Shown: positions 10,427-19,252, counted from the first letter of the stretch. The stretch: DNA of 64,000 bases from Pseudomonadota bacterium (GCA_023428645.1 JAEYXD010000210.1:1-64000); one strand, 5' to 3'. Numbers and translations: made by a program. Notes: generated by a model from the letters alone, not told the origin.

Positions 10427-11383
10427 TCACGGAAGCTCGGCGCGCGGATCGAAACGCAGCTCGCGCTGCATGCGCTCGTACAGCTCGCGCGCGGCTGCGG
10501 TGTCCGCGGGCGGGGTTTGAATCTTCAGCACGACGTACTGGTCGCCGGGCGTCGGGCCGGGCAGGCCGCGCCCCTTCAAACGCAAGCGCTGATCGGTCTT
10601 GGCGCCGGGGCGGATGCGCAAGTCGACGGGCCCGGCAAGCGTCGGTACCTGCACCGTCGCGCCGAGCGCGGCTTCCCACGGCGTGATCGGCAGTTTGAGC
10701 GTGATGTCCCGTCCCTCGACCTGATACAGCCGATGGGGTCGGAATGCGATCTCGAGATACAGATCGCCCGCGGGCCCGCCGCCGATGCCGGCGCTGCCTT
10801 GCCCGGCGAGGCGAATGCGCTGACCTTCGACGACCCCCTTCGGAATCGTGATCTTGAGCGTGCGCGGGCGCACTGCGACGCGTCCGTCCTCGCTCAGCTG
10901 CGGCGCCTTGAGCTCGATCGTTTGCGAGCCGCCGTTGAACGCCTCTTCGAGATCGATCTGGATCTTCGCCGTGTGGTCCTGGCCGGCCGACGCGAACCCC
11001 CCGCGCGGCCCGCGCTGGCCGAACGGGCTGCGCGCGCCAAACAGCGACGAAAAGAAATCACTGAAGTTGGCGTCCTCGCCCATGTCTGATCCGCGGGCGC
11101 CGCGGTTGAACGAGAACTCGAAACCGTTCCCCCAGTCGGGCGGCGGCGTGAACTGCTGTCCTTGGCGCCAGTTCGATCCAAGCTGATCGTAAGCGGCGCG
11201 CTTATCGGTGTCCTTCAGGACCTCATAGGCCTCTTGGACTTCTTTGAACTTGTCCTCGGCGTTCGCTTCCTTGCTCACGTCCGGATGAAATTTGCGCGCC
11301 AGCTTGCGGTAGGCGCGCTTGATGTCGTCCTGGCTCGCATCGCGTGCGACGCCAAGTACCTTGTAGTAGTCCTTGTAATCCAT
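10427..11383 (-). CDS. cbpA: DnaJ-family co-chaperone CbpA (curved-DNA-binding protein)
   Basis: A 318-residue class-B J protein that stimulates DnaK. The J domain covers residues 1-70 with the HPD tripeptide at 33-35 (KFHPDVS). A Gly/Phe-rich linker with DFFSSLFG follows, then the two C-terminal beta-sandwich domains with no zinc-finger cysteines. This matches E. coli CbpA. ATG 11383 starts MDYKDYYKVLGV, the usual N-terminus; the frame is open for 16 more codons upstream without homology. No cbpM modulator gene is adjacent: the upstream neighbour on this strand is the secreted protease, about 150 nt away. Confidence 0.92.
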   Translation of the reverse strand: MDYKDYYKVLGVARDASQDDIKRAYRKLARKFHPDVSKEANAEDKFKEVQEAYEVLKDTDKRAAYDQLGSNWRQGQQFTPPPDWGNGFEFSFNRGARGSDMGEDANFSDFFSSLFGARSPFGQRGPRGGFASAGQDHTAKIQIDLEEAFNGGSQTIELKAPQLSEDGRVAVRPRTLKITIPKGVVEGQRIRLAGQGSAGIGGGPAGDLYLEIAFRPHRLYQVEGRDITLKLPITPWEAALGATVQVPTLAGPVDLRIRPGAKTDQRLRLKGRGLPGPTPGDQYVVLKIQTPPADTAAARELYERMQRELRFDPRAELP

Positions 11384-11530
11384 AGGCTCGCGTTTGGTGC
11401 TGTACCTGCGGTGCTCCGACGTGGGAAACACGACGGACGTAGGGCGCGAAGCACCGAATTCAAGGTCGGCGGCGGATGCCGCGTGTGCGAGGCTAGCAGA
11501 TGGGCATCATCTCGGAACGCCCCTTCCCAC

Positions 11531-13594
11531 CTAGGGAACTCGGCGTCGAGTCGCGCCGAGCGCGAGCAACGCGAGCACCAGCGGCAAACCGAAGGCGCCG
11601 CCACCGCCGGTGCGGTTTGCCGCCGTCGACGCGGAGCTTGCGCTTTGCGTGCTCGGGCTAGATACGGTGAGCGGTTGAACCGCCGTATCGTTGGATTGAT
11701 GCGGGTCGAAGCTCGCGGCGGATACCCGCACTTCGATATCGCCGGTGCCGGCGGCCCAGGCTCTCAGGGTGAGCGATCCTGTCACCGCCGCCCCCGCGTC
11801 GAGCGTCGCGACCGAGCACATGAGTGTTGCGAGATCGCACGTGCCGTTCTCGATGGACGCGGCGGTGGCGGAGACGTTGGTGGGCAGCCGCAGTTCGACC
11901 GCGACCGCTTGCGCCTGATCGTGCGCGGCGTTGTTCACGGCGAAGGTGGCGGAGAACGTGTCGCCCGCGATGACGGCCGCGGGCGCTTGCAGCGCGATGC
12001 CCATATCGCGCTCCGGATCGATCTTGATCGTGCCTTCGCCGGCATTGTTGTCCGTGCGCGCGTCCGCCCACGAGATGAGTCGTGCCGAGATCGTGCTCGA
12101 ACCCGTCGCCCGGCTGCGCAAGGTCACGTTCAGCGATCGCGTCACACCGCCGGCCAGGCTGCCGATGTCGCAGTCGATGACGCCCGCGCCGCTCGTACAC
12201 GTGCCGCCTGCGATCCACGCGTCGATGATGTCGAGCGAGGCGGGCAACAGCACCTCGACGCGCGCATTCGAACTCGTGCGCCCGCCGAGGTTCCTGATCG
12301 GCAGCGTCCATTGGAACGACCGGCCGAGGCCTTCGTGCACGATGCCGAGCTCCGCCGGAAGCGCGAGGTCGGCGGGCGGCAGCGTCGTGATGCAAGTTGC
12401 CGTCGCGATGCGCGCGCTCATGCGATCGCGGCTGCAACTCGAGAACGTCGCCTTGTCCGCGAACACGGTGGGCGACATCAAGAATTGGTTCTGCGCGATG
12501 TGGCTGCACTCGCTCTCGCCGTCGTGCACCGAGCCGAAGTTGTGGCCGATCTCGTGGGCGGCCACGAGCGACTCGAGCCACGCGCCGCGATTGCGCGCTT
12601 CGGTGAGCGCGACACCCCACTCCGAGTGGCACACCGAATCGATGTAGCCGATGCCGACCGTCGCGCCGTCGAGATCGCGGCCGGTGAACAGATGCGTGAG
12701 CCCGCGAGCCTTCAAGTCCGGTGAAGCGGCGCGGTGCGCGGCGAGGCGGCGTAACAGATCCGACGGATCGGTCGTCGCCGGCAGCGGGTCGGACGTCGGT
12801 CCATACACGAGCGCTGTCGGCACTTGAATCTGGACGCCGAGCTCGGCGGCGAAAATGCCGTCGACGTTGTTGAGGCGCAGCAGGATCTGATCGATCGCCG
12901 CCGCATCGCTCGGGAATTGCGCGCGGAATTGCGCGTCGCCGAGCGCGGCCACCTCGAGCCGCAACGCGGCGCCCATCGCCTGCATGACGGCCGGCCCGTT
13001 CTTGAGCGCGTTGAGCTCGCGCTTCAGGGAATCGTACGACTCCCGTCCCGTGGGCGCGTCCGCGGCGGTCGGTGTGGCGCACATCGACGCGCCAGGCTCG
13101 AGAATCGTATCGGCCAGGCGGAACAACACCGTGTTCGTGGCGGGGTCGAGCGGGGCCACGACCGCATCACGAACCGAATCGCTCGGCTCGATTACATAAA
13201 GCTGCGCGCCGTCCCAGATCAGGCCATGCACATCAGGCCCAAGCGTCGAGATCCGCGCCCACGAGCCCGCGATGCCCGTGAGCTCGCCGCGATACAACTG
13301 CACGGACGCCGCGTCTTGCGATGCGCGGATGCCGTCGAGCGGCGCGTTCGGCTCCAGGTTGAGCTCGAACCTCCGGCCGTAGGCATCGAACTTGAGCACG
13401 CGTGCGCCGTTCGTGCGTTTCTCCCGGAGCGCGGGACGCGGGTCGATCGTCGTTTGGAACGGCTCGAAATACAGGATGCGGGCATTGCCGAACGGCTCTG
13501 CCGCGATGCTCGGGTTCACCAGCGCAAACGGCGCCATCGCGGCGCACGCCCACGCAACCAACCGCCGTCCGGCGGCTCGTCCGAACCTTCGCAT
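11531..13594 (-). CDS. Secreted M12B-type (reprolysin-like) zinc metalloprotease with GlyGly-CTERM-like tail
   Basis: A 687-residue exported endopeptidase. A Sec signal peptide spans about residues 1-32 (ending PSIAAEP). The zinc site HEIGHNFGSVHD lies near residue 345 and is followed by the methionine turn in FLMSP, the metzincin signature with the adamalysin third His-Asp. Downstream come two or three DUF11-like beta repeats (about 410-640). The C-terminus is a Gly-rich stretch (TGGGGAFG), a hydrophobic segment and basic ATRRRVP, as in rhombosortase-processed GlyGly-CTERM proteins that leave by type II secretion. ATG 13594 has a good ribosome site (GGGAGA); the upstream ATG at 13672 does not. 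The substrate is unknown. It is transcribed away from the tetR operon. Confidence 0.87.
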   Translation of the reverse strand: MRRFGRAAGRRLVAWACAAMAPFALVNPSIAAEPFGNARILYFEPFQTTIDPRPALREKRTNGARVLKFDAYGRRFELNLEPNAPLDGIRASQDAASVQLYRGELTGIAGSWARISTLGPDVHGLIWDGAQLYVIEPSDSVRDAVVAPLDPATNTVLFRLADTILEPGASMCATPTAADAPTGRESYDSLKRELNALKNGPAVMQAMGAALRLEVAALGDAQFRAQFPSDAAAIDQILLRLNNVDGIFAAELGVQIQVPTALVYGPTSDPLPATTDPSDLLRRLAAHRAASPDLKARGLTHLFTGRDLDGATVGIGYIDSVCHSEWGVALTEARNRGAWLESLVAAHEIGHNFGSVHDGESECSHIAQNQFLMSPTVFADKATFSSCSRDRMSARIATATCITTLPPADLALPAELGIVHEGLGRSFQWTLPIRNLGGRTSSNARVEVLLPASLDIIDAWIAGGTCTSGAGVIDCDIGSLAGGVTRSLNVTLRSRATGSSTISARLISWADARTDNNAGEGTIKIDPERDMGIALQAPAAVIAGDTFSATFAVNNAAHDQAQAVAVELRLPTNVSATAASIENGTCDLATLMCSVATLDAGAAVTGSLTLRAWAAGTGDIEVRVSAASFDPHQSNDTAVQPLTVSSPSTQSASSASTAANRTGGGGAFGLPLVLALLALGATRRRVP

Positions 13595-13753
13595 TTGTTC
13601 TCCCGCTGATGTGTTGCGTTTTTTCGCATGCGTTCCCCGTCCCAACAAGGAACTGTTCCGCACATGCAGCAAACCGGAAGTTCGTCACATTCCGCTCGCG
13701 TGGGCATAGGCCGATAGGGAATGCCTTGCTCGGCCATGCACGGCTGGCTTTAT

Positions 13754-13769
13754 TTAAACGAATGTTTAA
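13754..13769. promoter_or_regulatory. Inverted repeat, likely operator of the adjacent TetR-family regulator
   Basis: TTAAAC, four bases, then GTTTAA: a perfect 6-bp dyad in a markedly AT-rich patch, 11 nt before the tetR start at 13781. Position and symmetry suit negative autoregulation of the regulator-exporter operon. Confidence 0.5.
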
Positions 13770-13780
13770 TATTGCCGAGC

Positions 13781-14461
13781 ATGGCCAGCAAGCAATCGAA
13801 GCGGACGCGGCCGCGTGCCGTGGGCAGGCCGGCGGGGGAGTCGGAGGCCGACGTGCGCGCGGCGCTGATTGCCGCGGCGAAGCAGCTGTTCTTGAAGTTC
13901 GGTTTCGAGAAGGTGACCGCGCGGCAGATCGCGGCCGCCGCGGGCACGACGCCCGCGATGATCCATTACTACTTCGACAACAAGATCGGCCTGTTCAAGG
14001 CGATGCTGCAGGAGGCGATCGAGCCGTTCAGCCGCTTGCTGAGTGGCGCCGTCGAAGCGCCTGCGGCCGCGGCGAGCGACCTGTCCGCGCTCATCGAAGG
14101 GCACATTCGAACGGCGGCAGCGAACAGCTGGATCGCGTCGCTGCTCGTGCACGAGGTGCTACCCGAGGGTGGCAAGTTCCGGGCGATGTTCGTGCGCGAT
14201 GTGGCGTCGCGCCTGTTGCCGATGCTCGTGGAACTGATCGAGCAGGGTCGCCGGGAGGGAAAATTCCGCGCCGACCTGGATGCGCGTTTGACGGCATTGT
14301 CGATCTTGAGTCTCAACATCTTCCCGCTCATCTCGCGACCGATCACCGGGCCGATTCTCGGCTTCAAGTTCGAAGGCTCGGATCTCGATCGCCTGATCAC
14401 ACATACGACGCGGCTATTGCTGCAAGGGATCGCCGCGAGCGATGCGGCGGTGCAGCCATGA
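13781..14461 (+). CDS. TetR-family regulator (CecR-like)
   Basis: A 226-residue repressor. The helix-turn-helix is at about residues 25-70 (FEKVTARQIAAAAGTTPAMI then HYYFDNK), followed by an all-helical ligand domain of the CecR/DUF1956 sort. ATG 13781 is taken because the TetR fold begins about 20 residues later and the upstream frame runs through the operator palindrome. It heads an operon with a membrane-fusion protein, an ABC ATPase and a permease, the order seen in E. coli cecR-ybhGFSR; its stop overlaps the next start by ATGA. It probably represses this operon and responds to an exported compound. The ligand is unknown. Confidence 0.87.
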   Translation: MASKQSKRTRPRAVGRPAGESEADVRAALIAAAKQLFLKFGFEKVTARQIAAAAGTTPAMIHYYFDNKIGLFKAMLQEAIEPFSRLLSGAVEAPAAAASDLSALIEGHIRTAAANSWIASLLVHEVLPEGGKFRAMFVRDVASRLLPMLVELIEQGRREGKFRADLDARLTALSILSLNIFPLISRPITGPILGFKFEGSDLDRLITHTTRLLLQGIAASDAAVQP

Positions 14462-15423
14462 GGCATTCGCGGGCGCAGCCCTGGGCTATCGTTTGGAGCG
14501 CGCTCGCGCTGAGCGCCTGCGGGAGCGACGAAGGCGACGTGCTGGTCGGCACGCTGGAGCGCGACCGGCTCGAGCTGATCGCGGAGGCCAACGAGCCCAT
14601 CGTCGCAATCGACGTCAGAGAAGGCGACGAGGTTGCGGCAGGCGCGACACTGCTCGCGTTGAGTCAGCAGATGGCTCAGGCGCGCCTGGAGCAGGCGCAG
14701 GCGAACGTGCGTCTCGCGGAACGTCGGCTCGCCCAGCTGGTGACCGGCCCGCGCGCACAGGAAATTCAGGAAGCGCGAGCGGCTCTCGAGTCCGCGGCGA
14801 GTGCCGAGCGAACGGCGGTGAGTGAGTACGAGCGCGTCGATCATCTCGTGGAGCGCAAGCTGCTCAGCCAGGCGCAGCTCGACTCGGTGCGCGCACAGCG
14901 CGACGCTTCGAAGTCGCAGCACAAGCAAGCGCAGGCGCGGCTCGATCTGTTGCTCGAAGGAACGCGGCGCGAGGAGGTCGAGCAGGCCGAGGCGGAGCTG
15001 CAAGGCGCGCGGGCGGCCTTGAGCGAAGTCCAGACGCATCTCGCGCGGCTCACGATCATCGCGCCCCGCGCCGGGACGATCGAGGCTTTGCCGTACAAGC
15101 TCGGCGAACGGCCGCCGGCGGGCGCGCCTGTGGTAGTCATGTTGGCGCAAGGCGCCCCGTACGCGCGCATCTACGTACCCGAGCCGCGGCGGGCACAGCT
15201 CGCTCCGGGGACACGCGTACGGGTGAGTGTCGATGGTGCGGGCCGCGAGTACGCGGGCATCGCGCGATTCATTGCCGCGCAGGCGCAATTCACGCCGTAT
15301 TTCGCGCTGACGCAGGAAGATCGCTCACGTCTGAGCTATCTCGCCGAGATCGACCTGACGGAAGCGGCAGCGCAATCCCTGCCGACCGGCATTCCGGTGC
15401 AAGTGCGAATAGCGGCGCCATGA
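14458..15423 (+). CDS. HlyD-type membrane-fusion lipoprotein (YbhG-like)
   Basis: The periplasmic adaptor of an ABC exporter, 321 residues. The N-terminus has a lipoprotein signal with lipobox LSAC (Cys21). A barrel-sandwich half (EANEPIVAIDVREGDEVAAG) is followed by a long alpha-hairpin coiled coil (about 85-200, rich in Ala/Glu/Gln/Arg) and the second half near 205-235 (IIAPRAGTIEAL). YbhG itself has an uncleaved or Sec signal, so lipidation here is a difference. Start and stop overlap the neighbours by ATGA on both sides, so the three genes are translationally coupled. It would connect the inner-membrane ABC pump to a TolC-like channel, none of which is in this window. Confidence 0.88.
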   Translation: MRHSRAQPWAIVWSALALSACGSDEGDVLVGTLERDRLELIAEANEPIVAIDVREGDEVAAGATLLALSQQMAQARLEQAQANVRLAERRLAQLVTGPRAQEIQEARAALESAASAERTAVSEYERVDHLVERKLLSQAQLDSVRAQRDASKSQHKQAQARLDLLLEGTRREEVEQAEAELQGARAALSEVQTHLARLTIIAPRAGTIEALPYKLGERPPAGAPVVVMLAQGAPYARIYVPEPRRAQLAPGTRVRVSVDGAGREYAGIARFIAAQAQFTPYFALTQEDRSRLSYLAEIDLTEAAAQSLPTGIPVQVRIAAP

Positions 15424-16388
15424 ACACGATGCCCGCACGCGCGGAGCCCGTCATCGTGGCGCGCGAGCTGACGAAGGCATTTGGCAAGAATCGCGCGGTC
15501 GACAACGTCACGCTCGAGATCCCCGCCGCGAGCATCTACGGCTTTCTCGGGCCGAACGGCTCCGGCAAATCGACGACGCTGCGCATGCTCTGCGGATTGC
15601 TGCGTCCATCGAGCGGCGCAGTCACCGTGCTCGGCTACTCGGTGCCGCGCGAGGCCGAGCGGCTGCGCACGAAAGTCGGCTACATGACTCAGCGGTTCTC
15701 GCTTTGGGATGACCTCACGGTCGGCGAGAACCTCGAATTCATGGCGCGCATCTTCGGTCTGGACGCTGCGCGCCGGCGCGCGCGCATCGACACATTACTG
15801 CGCCAGTATCGCTTGACCGACATGGTTCCGCAGCGCGCGGGCACCTTGAGCGGCGGACAGAGGCAGCGCCTGGCGCTCGCCGCAGCGACGCTGCACGAGC
15901 CGGAGCTGCTGTTGCTCGACGAGCCGACGAGCGCCGTCGATCCGCAGAATCGCCGCGATTTCTGGGAAAGTCTGTTCGACCTCGCGGCCGCCGGCACGAC
16001 GATCCTCGTCTCGACGCACTACATGGATGAAGCGGAGCGCTGTCACGGCATCGCGATCCTCGATCGGGGTCGGCTCGTGGCCGAAGGCTCGCCGCGCTCG
16101 CTCATCGACGGCATCGGCGCGACGGTCGTCGAGATCGATGCGCCGAATCCGCGGCAGGCGCGCCACGCGCTCGACGGCCAGTCGCTCGTGAGAAGTGTCG
16201 CGCAATTGGGAACGCGGCTGCATGCGCTGCTCGATTCGAACACGGCCGATGCGGTTGGGCGCGTCCGCGAGCTGCTGCGAGCGCAAGGCATCGACGCTCA
16301 GGTCGACGTCGTGCGGGCGAGTCTCGAAGACGTGTTCGTCGCCGCGACGGGCTTCGACATCGACCGGGCGGCCGCCGCCGCCGCGTGA
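15420..16388 (+). CDS. ABC exporter ATP-binding protein (YbhF-like)
   Basis: A 322-residue ATPase with a single nucleotide-binding domain. Walker A is GPNGSGKST (about residues 41-49), signature LSGGQRQRL, Walker B LLLLDEP, switch His in STHYMDEAE. The C-terminal ~80 residues form the small extra domain found in multidrug-type ABC-2 ATPases. E. coli YbhF carries two ATPase domains in one chain; this protein has one and must act as a homodimer. It starts by ATGA overlap with the membrane-fusion gene and is followed by the permease after 7 nt. Drug or envelope-compound export is likely; the substrate is unknown. Confidence 0.92.
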   Translation: MNTMPARAEPVIVARELTKAFGKNRAVDNVTLEIPAASIYGFLGPNGSGKSTTLRMLCGLLRPSSGAVTVLGYSVPREAERLRTKVGYMTQRFSLWDDLTVGENLEFMARIFGLDAARRRARIDTLLRQYRLTDMVPQRAGTLSGGQRQRLALAAATLHEPELLLLDEPTSAVDPQNRRDFWESLFDLAAAGTTILVSTHYMDEAERCHGIAILDRGRLVAEGSPRSLIDGIGATVVEIDAPNPRQARHALDGQSLVRSVAQLGTRLHALLDSNTADAVGRVRELLRAQGIDAQVDVVRASLEDVFVAATGFDIDRAAAAAA

Positions 16389-16395
16389 GGCTCGC

Positions 16396-17481
16396 ATGCG
16401 CATCTTCGCCATCGCCTTCAAGGAGATTCGCCAGCTGCGGCGCGATCGCCTGACGTTCGGCATGATGGTCGGTCTGCCGTTGATGCAGATGCTGCTGTTC
16501 GGCTATGCGATCAACTTCGATGTGCGGGGATTGCAGGCCGCTGTCCTCGACGAAGCGAACACGTCGGCTTCGCGTGCGCTCGTCGCCGACCTGCAGGCGA
16601 CCGGGGTCGTCAAGATTGCCGGCCAGGTGCGCAGCGCCGCCGAGCTTTCGCGCGACATCCGCGCCGGACACGTCTCCATCGGTGTGCACATTCCGGCCGA
16701 TTTCGAGCGACGGCGTCTGCAAACCGATCGGGCCTTCGCGCAGCTGATTGTCGATGGCAGCGAGCCGAGCCTCGAGAATGTCGCGCGCGGCCTGACCGTA
16801 ATGCCGCAGTCGACCCGCAGCGGCATCTATCCGCCAGGCTTTCGCATGTTCGAAGTGCGTACGGAGTTCAATCCAGAAAAGCGCACGGCCGTCCAGATCG
16901 TGCCAGCGCTGATCGGCGTCATTCTCACCATGACGATGATGATGTTCACGGCGGTTGCGATCGTCCGCGAGCGGGAACGCGGCAATCTCGAGCTTCTGAT
17001 CACTACACCGGTCAGTTCGTTCGAGCTGATGATCGGCAAGCTGGTGCCGTATGTCTTCATCGGGCTCATTCAGACGACGCTCGTGCTCGCGTTGGGCGCG
17101 TTCCTGTTCGATGTGCCCGTCCGAGGCAGCCTGGCGACGCTGTATTTGTCCGCGCTCATCTTCATCGCTGCGACCCTGGCGCTTGGGCTCCTCATCTCGA
17201 CCGTCGCGCAAACGCAAATGCAGGCGTTCCAGATGTCGCTGTTCGTCCTGCTGCCTTCGATTCTGCTGTCGGGATTCGTTTTTCCCTTCGATGGCATGCC
17301 GCGGATCGTGCAGCACCTCGCGCAGCTGTTGCCGCTCACGCATTTCGTCGATCTGATCCGAGGCGTCGTCCTCAGAGGTGCGGCGTTACGCGAGTTGGAG
17401 GCGCCCCTGTTGAAGCTGCTCGTCTTCACCGCGGTCGTGATCGCGGCCGTGACGTTGCGCTTCCACAAGCGGCTGGATTAG
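16396..17481 (+). CDS. ABC-2 family exporter permease (YbhS/YbhR-like)
   Basis: A 361-residue inner-membrane permease: one transmembrane helix near residues 22-42, a large periplasmic loop to about 165, then five helices to the end, with the conserved ERERGNLELLITTPVSSFEL and QTTLVLALGAFLFDVP segments. ATG 16396 gives MRIFAIAFKEIRQLRRDR, the usual cytoplasmic start. E. coli has two such permeases in tandem (YbhS, YbhR); only one is present here, so the exporter is probably a homodimer. It is the last gene of the cecR-like operon; the next gene, glnB, is 245 nt on and looks independently regulated. Confidence 0.9.
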   Translation: MRIFAIAFKEIRQLRRDRLTFGMMVGLPLMQMLLFGYAINFDVRGLQAAVLDEANTSASRALVADLQATGVVKIAGQVRSAAELSRDIRAGHVSIGVHIPADFERRRLQTDRAFAQLIVDGSEPSLENVARGLTVMPQSTRSGIYPPGFRMFEVRTEFNPEKRTAVQIVPALIGVILTMTMMMFTAVAIVRERERGNLELLITTPVSSFELMIGKLVPYVFIGLIQTTLVLALGAFLFDVPVRGSLATLYLSALIFIAATLALGLLISTVAQTQMQAFQMSLFVLLPSILLSGFVFPFDGMPRIVQHLAQLLPLTHFVDLIRGVVLRGAALRELEAPLLKLLVFTAVVIAAVTLRFHKRLD

Positions 17482-17593
17482 CGATGCACCAAAGCCGCGC
17501 GAAGTGCGTACGGCGATGCTCCAAACCGGTGCGAGCATCCATCCTTCTCGGAGGACGATGACCGCCGTTCGTGCCCGTAATCTCCCTGCGCAC

Positions 17594-17610
17594 GCGGCAC
17601 AGAACGTGCA
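17594..17610 (+). promoter_or_regulatory. Possible sigma-54 promoter for glnB
   Basis: GG at 17596-17597 and GC at 17608-17609 with exactly ten bases between, read as GGCAC-N6-TGCA, close to the -24/-12 consensus. It would start RNA near 17621, about 105 nt before the glnB ATG. PII genes are often NtrC/sigma-54 controlled. No convincing NtrC dyad was found upstream. Confidence 0.4.
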
Positions 17611-17726
17611 TTGCAAACCCGTGCTGCACTAGGCAAGGTATCCTCGCGAATCACGCCCGCTGTCGCAGCAGTGAACGAAAAACTTCAATTGATCGATCCC
17701 GCAGTCCGAGACAGGAGCCACGGGGA

Positions 17727-18065
17727 ATGAAACTCATCAGCGCAATCATCAAACCTTTCAAACTCGACGACGTGCGCGCCGCACTGTCGGAGATCGGCGT
17801 CTCGGGAATGACGGTTACGGAAGTGAAAGGCTTCGGCCGCCAGCGCGGACACACCGAGTTGTATCGCGGTGCGGAATATGTCGTGGATTTCGTTCCGAAG
17901 ACCCGTATCGAGGTCGCGGTGAAGGACGCACTCGTCGATCAGGTCGTCGAGGCGATCATCAATGCCGCGAAGACCGGCAAAGTCGGCGACGGGAAGATTT
18001 TCATTACCGATCTGGAGCGCGTTTTGCGCATCCGGACCGGCGAGGCGGACGACCAAGCCCTGTAA
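17727..18065 (+). CDS. glnB: Nitrogen regulatory protein P-II
   Basis: A 112-residue trimeric signal protein that senses 2-oxoglutarate, ATP/ADP and, through uridylylation, glutamine. The N-terminus MKLISAIIKPFKLDDVRAAL is canonical; Tyr51, the uridylylation site, lies in the T-loop GHTELYRGAEY; the nucleotide-binding C-terminal KTGKVGDGKIF is present. ATG 17727 has AGGAG about ten bases upstream. No amtB or glnA lies next to it, so glnB versus glnK cannot be decided by context. A sigma-54-like promoter sits at 17594. A dispersed palindromic element begins 15 nt after its stop. Confidence 0.93.
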   Translation: MKLISAIIKPFKLDDVRAALSEIGVSGMTVTEVKGFGRQRGHTELYRGAEYVVDFVPKTRIEVAVKDALVDQVVEAIINAAKTGKVGDGKIFITDLERVLRIRTGEADDQAL

Positions 18066-18080
18066 TAAAGAACGGCTTCG

Positions 18081-18128
18081 ACCTACTCCCCCTCCCCCGC
18101 GCCGCGGGGGAGGGTTAGGGGAGGGGGG
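18081..18128 (+). repeat. Dispersed palindromic element, copy 1
   Basis: About 47 bp reading CCTACTCCCCCTCCCCCGCG, then GCGGGGGAGGG and TTAGGGGAGGGGG. The core is a strong GC hairpin (CCCTCCCCCGC with its complement). A near-identical copy in the opposite orientation lies at 55014-55060. Each copy begins 11-15 nt past a stop codon in the same orientation as the gene, so it may act as a terminator or RNA-stabilising REP-like element. Confidence 0.75.
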
Positions 18129-18156
18129 CTTCTCTCTCTCTCTCTTCTCTCTCTCT
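18129..18156. repeat. CT-rich simple sequence tract
   Basis: 28 bases of near-pure CT/TC dinucleotide directly after the palindromic element and about 105 nt before qor. Such tracts can slip during replication. The other element copy is also flanked on this side by a less regular CT-rich segment. Confidence 0.7.
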
Positions 18157-18262
18157 GGCGTCTTCGTACCCCGGCCCTCCATCCCCGGCCCCCTCCCGTC
18201 TACGCCCTCTTGCTGCTCGCCGTTACACTCACGGGCCCCGGCCGCATCGTGCCGACGACAGA

Positions 18263-19243
18263 ATGAGTGCCATGCCCCAAGCCGTTCGTATCCACCAGAC
18301 GGGTGGTCCCGAGGTCCTGAAATACGAGAGCGTCGACGTCGGTGAGCCCGGTCCGGGCGAGGTCCGCCTTCGACACACGGCGATCGGCCTCAACTTCATC
18401 GATGTCTACGAGCGCACGGGCCTCTATCAGCTGCCGCTGCCGTCCGTGCTCGGCAAGGAAGCGGCCGGCGTCATCGAGGCGATCGGCCCGAAGGTGAAGG
18501 GATTCAGCATCGGTGATCGCGTCGCGTACACCGGCGGTCCCTCGGGTGCGTATTCGCAGGAGCGCGTGCTCGCCGCGGATCGTCTCGTACGTCTGCCGGA
18601 CGGCATCGACGATCGTCAAGCCGCCGCGATCATGCTCAAAGGGCTCACCGCGCAGTTCCTCCTCCGGCGCACGTACCGTGTTCGCAAGAGCGACATCGTG
18701 GTGATTCACGCGGCCGCGGGCGGTGTCGGCTCGATCGCGGTTCAATGGGCGAAGCACCTGGGCGCGGTCGTGATCGCGATCGTCGGGTCCGAGGCGAAGG
18801 CGGATCTCGTGCGCGGCTACGGCGCGGATCACGCCCTGCTCACGTCGGATGATTGGCTCGCGCAAGTCAAGGCGATCACCAAGGGCAAGGGTGTGCACGT
18901 CGTGTACGACTCGATCGGCAAGGACACGTTCTTCAACTCGCTCGATTGCTTGCGTCCGCGCGGCATGATGGTGACGTACGGCAATGCGTCGGGGCCGGTG
19001 CCGCCGGTCGCGCCGCTCGAGTTGCAGAAGCGCGGGTCGCTGTTTCTGACGCGGCCGACGTTGTTCCACTACATTGCGACGCGCGGTGAGCTCGAAAAGG
19101 CGGCGCAGGAACTGTTCGATGTCGTGAAGCGCAAGATCGTGACCGTGAACGTCGGCCAGACCTATCCGCTGAGCGAAGTGGCGCAAGCGCATCGCGATCT
19201 GGAAGGCCGCCGCACGACGGGTTCTACGGTGCTGCTGCCCTGA
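18263..19243 (+). CDS. qor: NADPH:quinone oxidoreductase, zinc-free MDR family
   Basis: A 326-residue soluble reductase of quinones by NADPH. The N-terminal GroES-like domain has GLNFIDVYERTGLY and the Rossmann half has AAAGGVGSIAVQWAK (about residues 152-166), the quinone oxidoreductase signature. The zinc-binding cysteines of alcohol dehydrogenases are absent, as expected. ATG 18263 is used; ATG 18272 would trim three residues. The gene stands alone, with a long GC hairpin beyond its stop separating it from the convergent glutathione transferase. Confidence 0.92.
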   Translation: MSAMPQAVRIHQTGGPEVLKYESVDVGEPGPGEVRLRHTAIGLNFIDVYERTGLYQLPLPSVLGKEAAGVIEAIGPKVKGFSIGDRVAYTGGPSGAYSQERVLAADRLVRLPDGIDDRQAAAIMLKGLTAQFLLRRTYRVRKSDIVVIHAAAGGVGSIAVQWAKHLGAVVIAIVGSEAKADLVRGYGADHALLTSDDWLAQVKAITKGKGVHVVYDSIGKDTFFNSLDCLRPRGMMVTYGNASGPVPPVAPLELQKRGSLFLTRPTLFHYIATRGELEKAAQELFDVVKRKIVTVNVGQTYPLSEVAQAHRDLEGRRTTGSTVLLP

Positions 19244-19252
19244 GTAGTGACT

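Noticed and set aside
17485..17534. NtrC site before glnB
   Set aside because: TGCACC and GGTGCG half-sites exist but are about 38 bp apart rather than a single close dyad.
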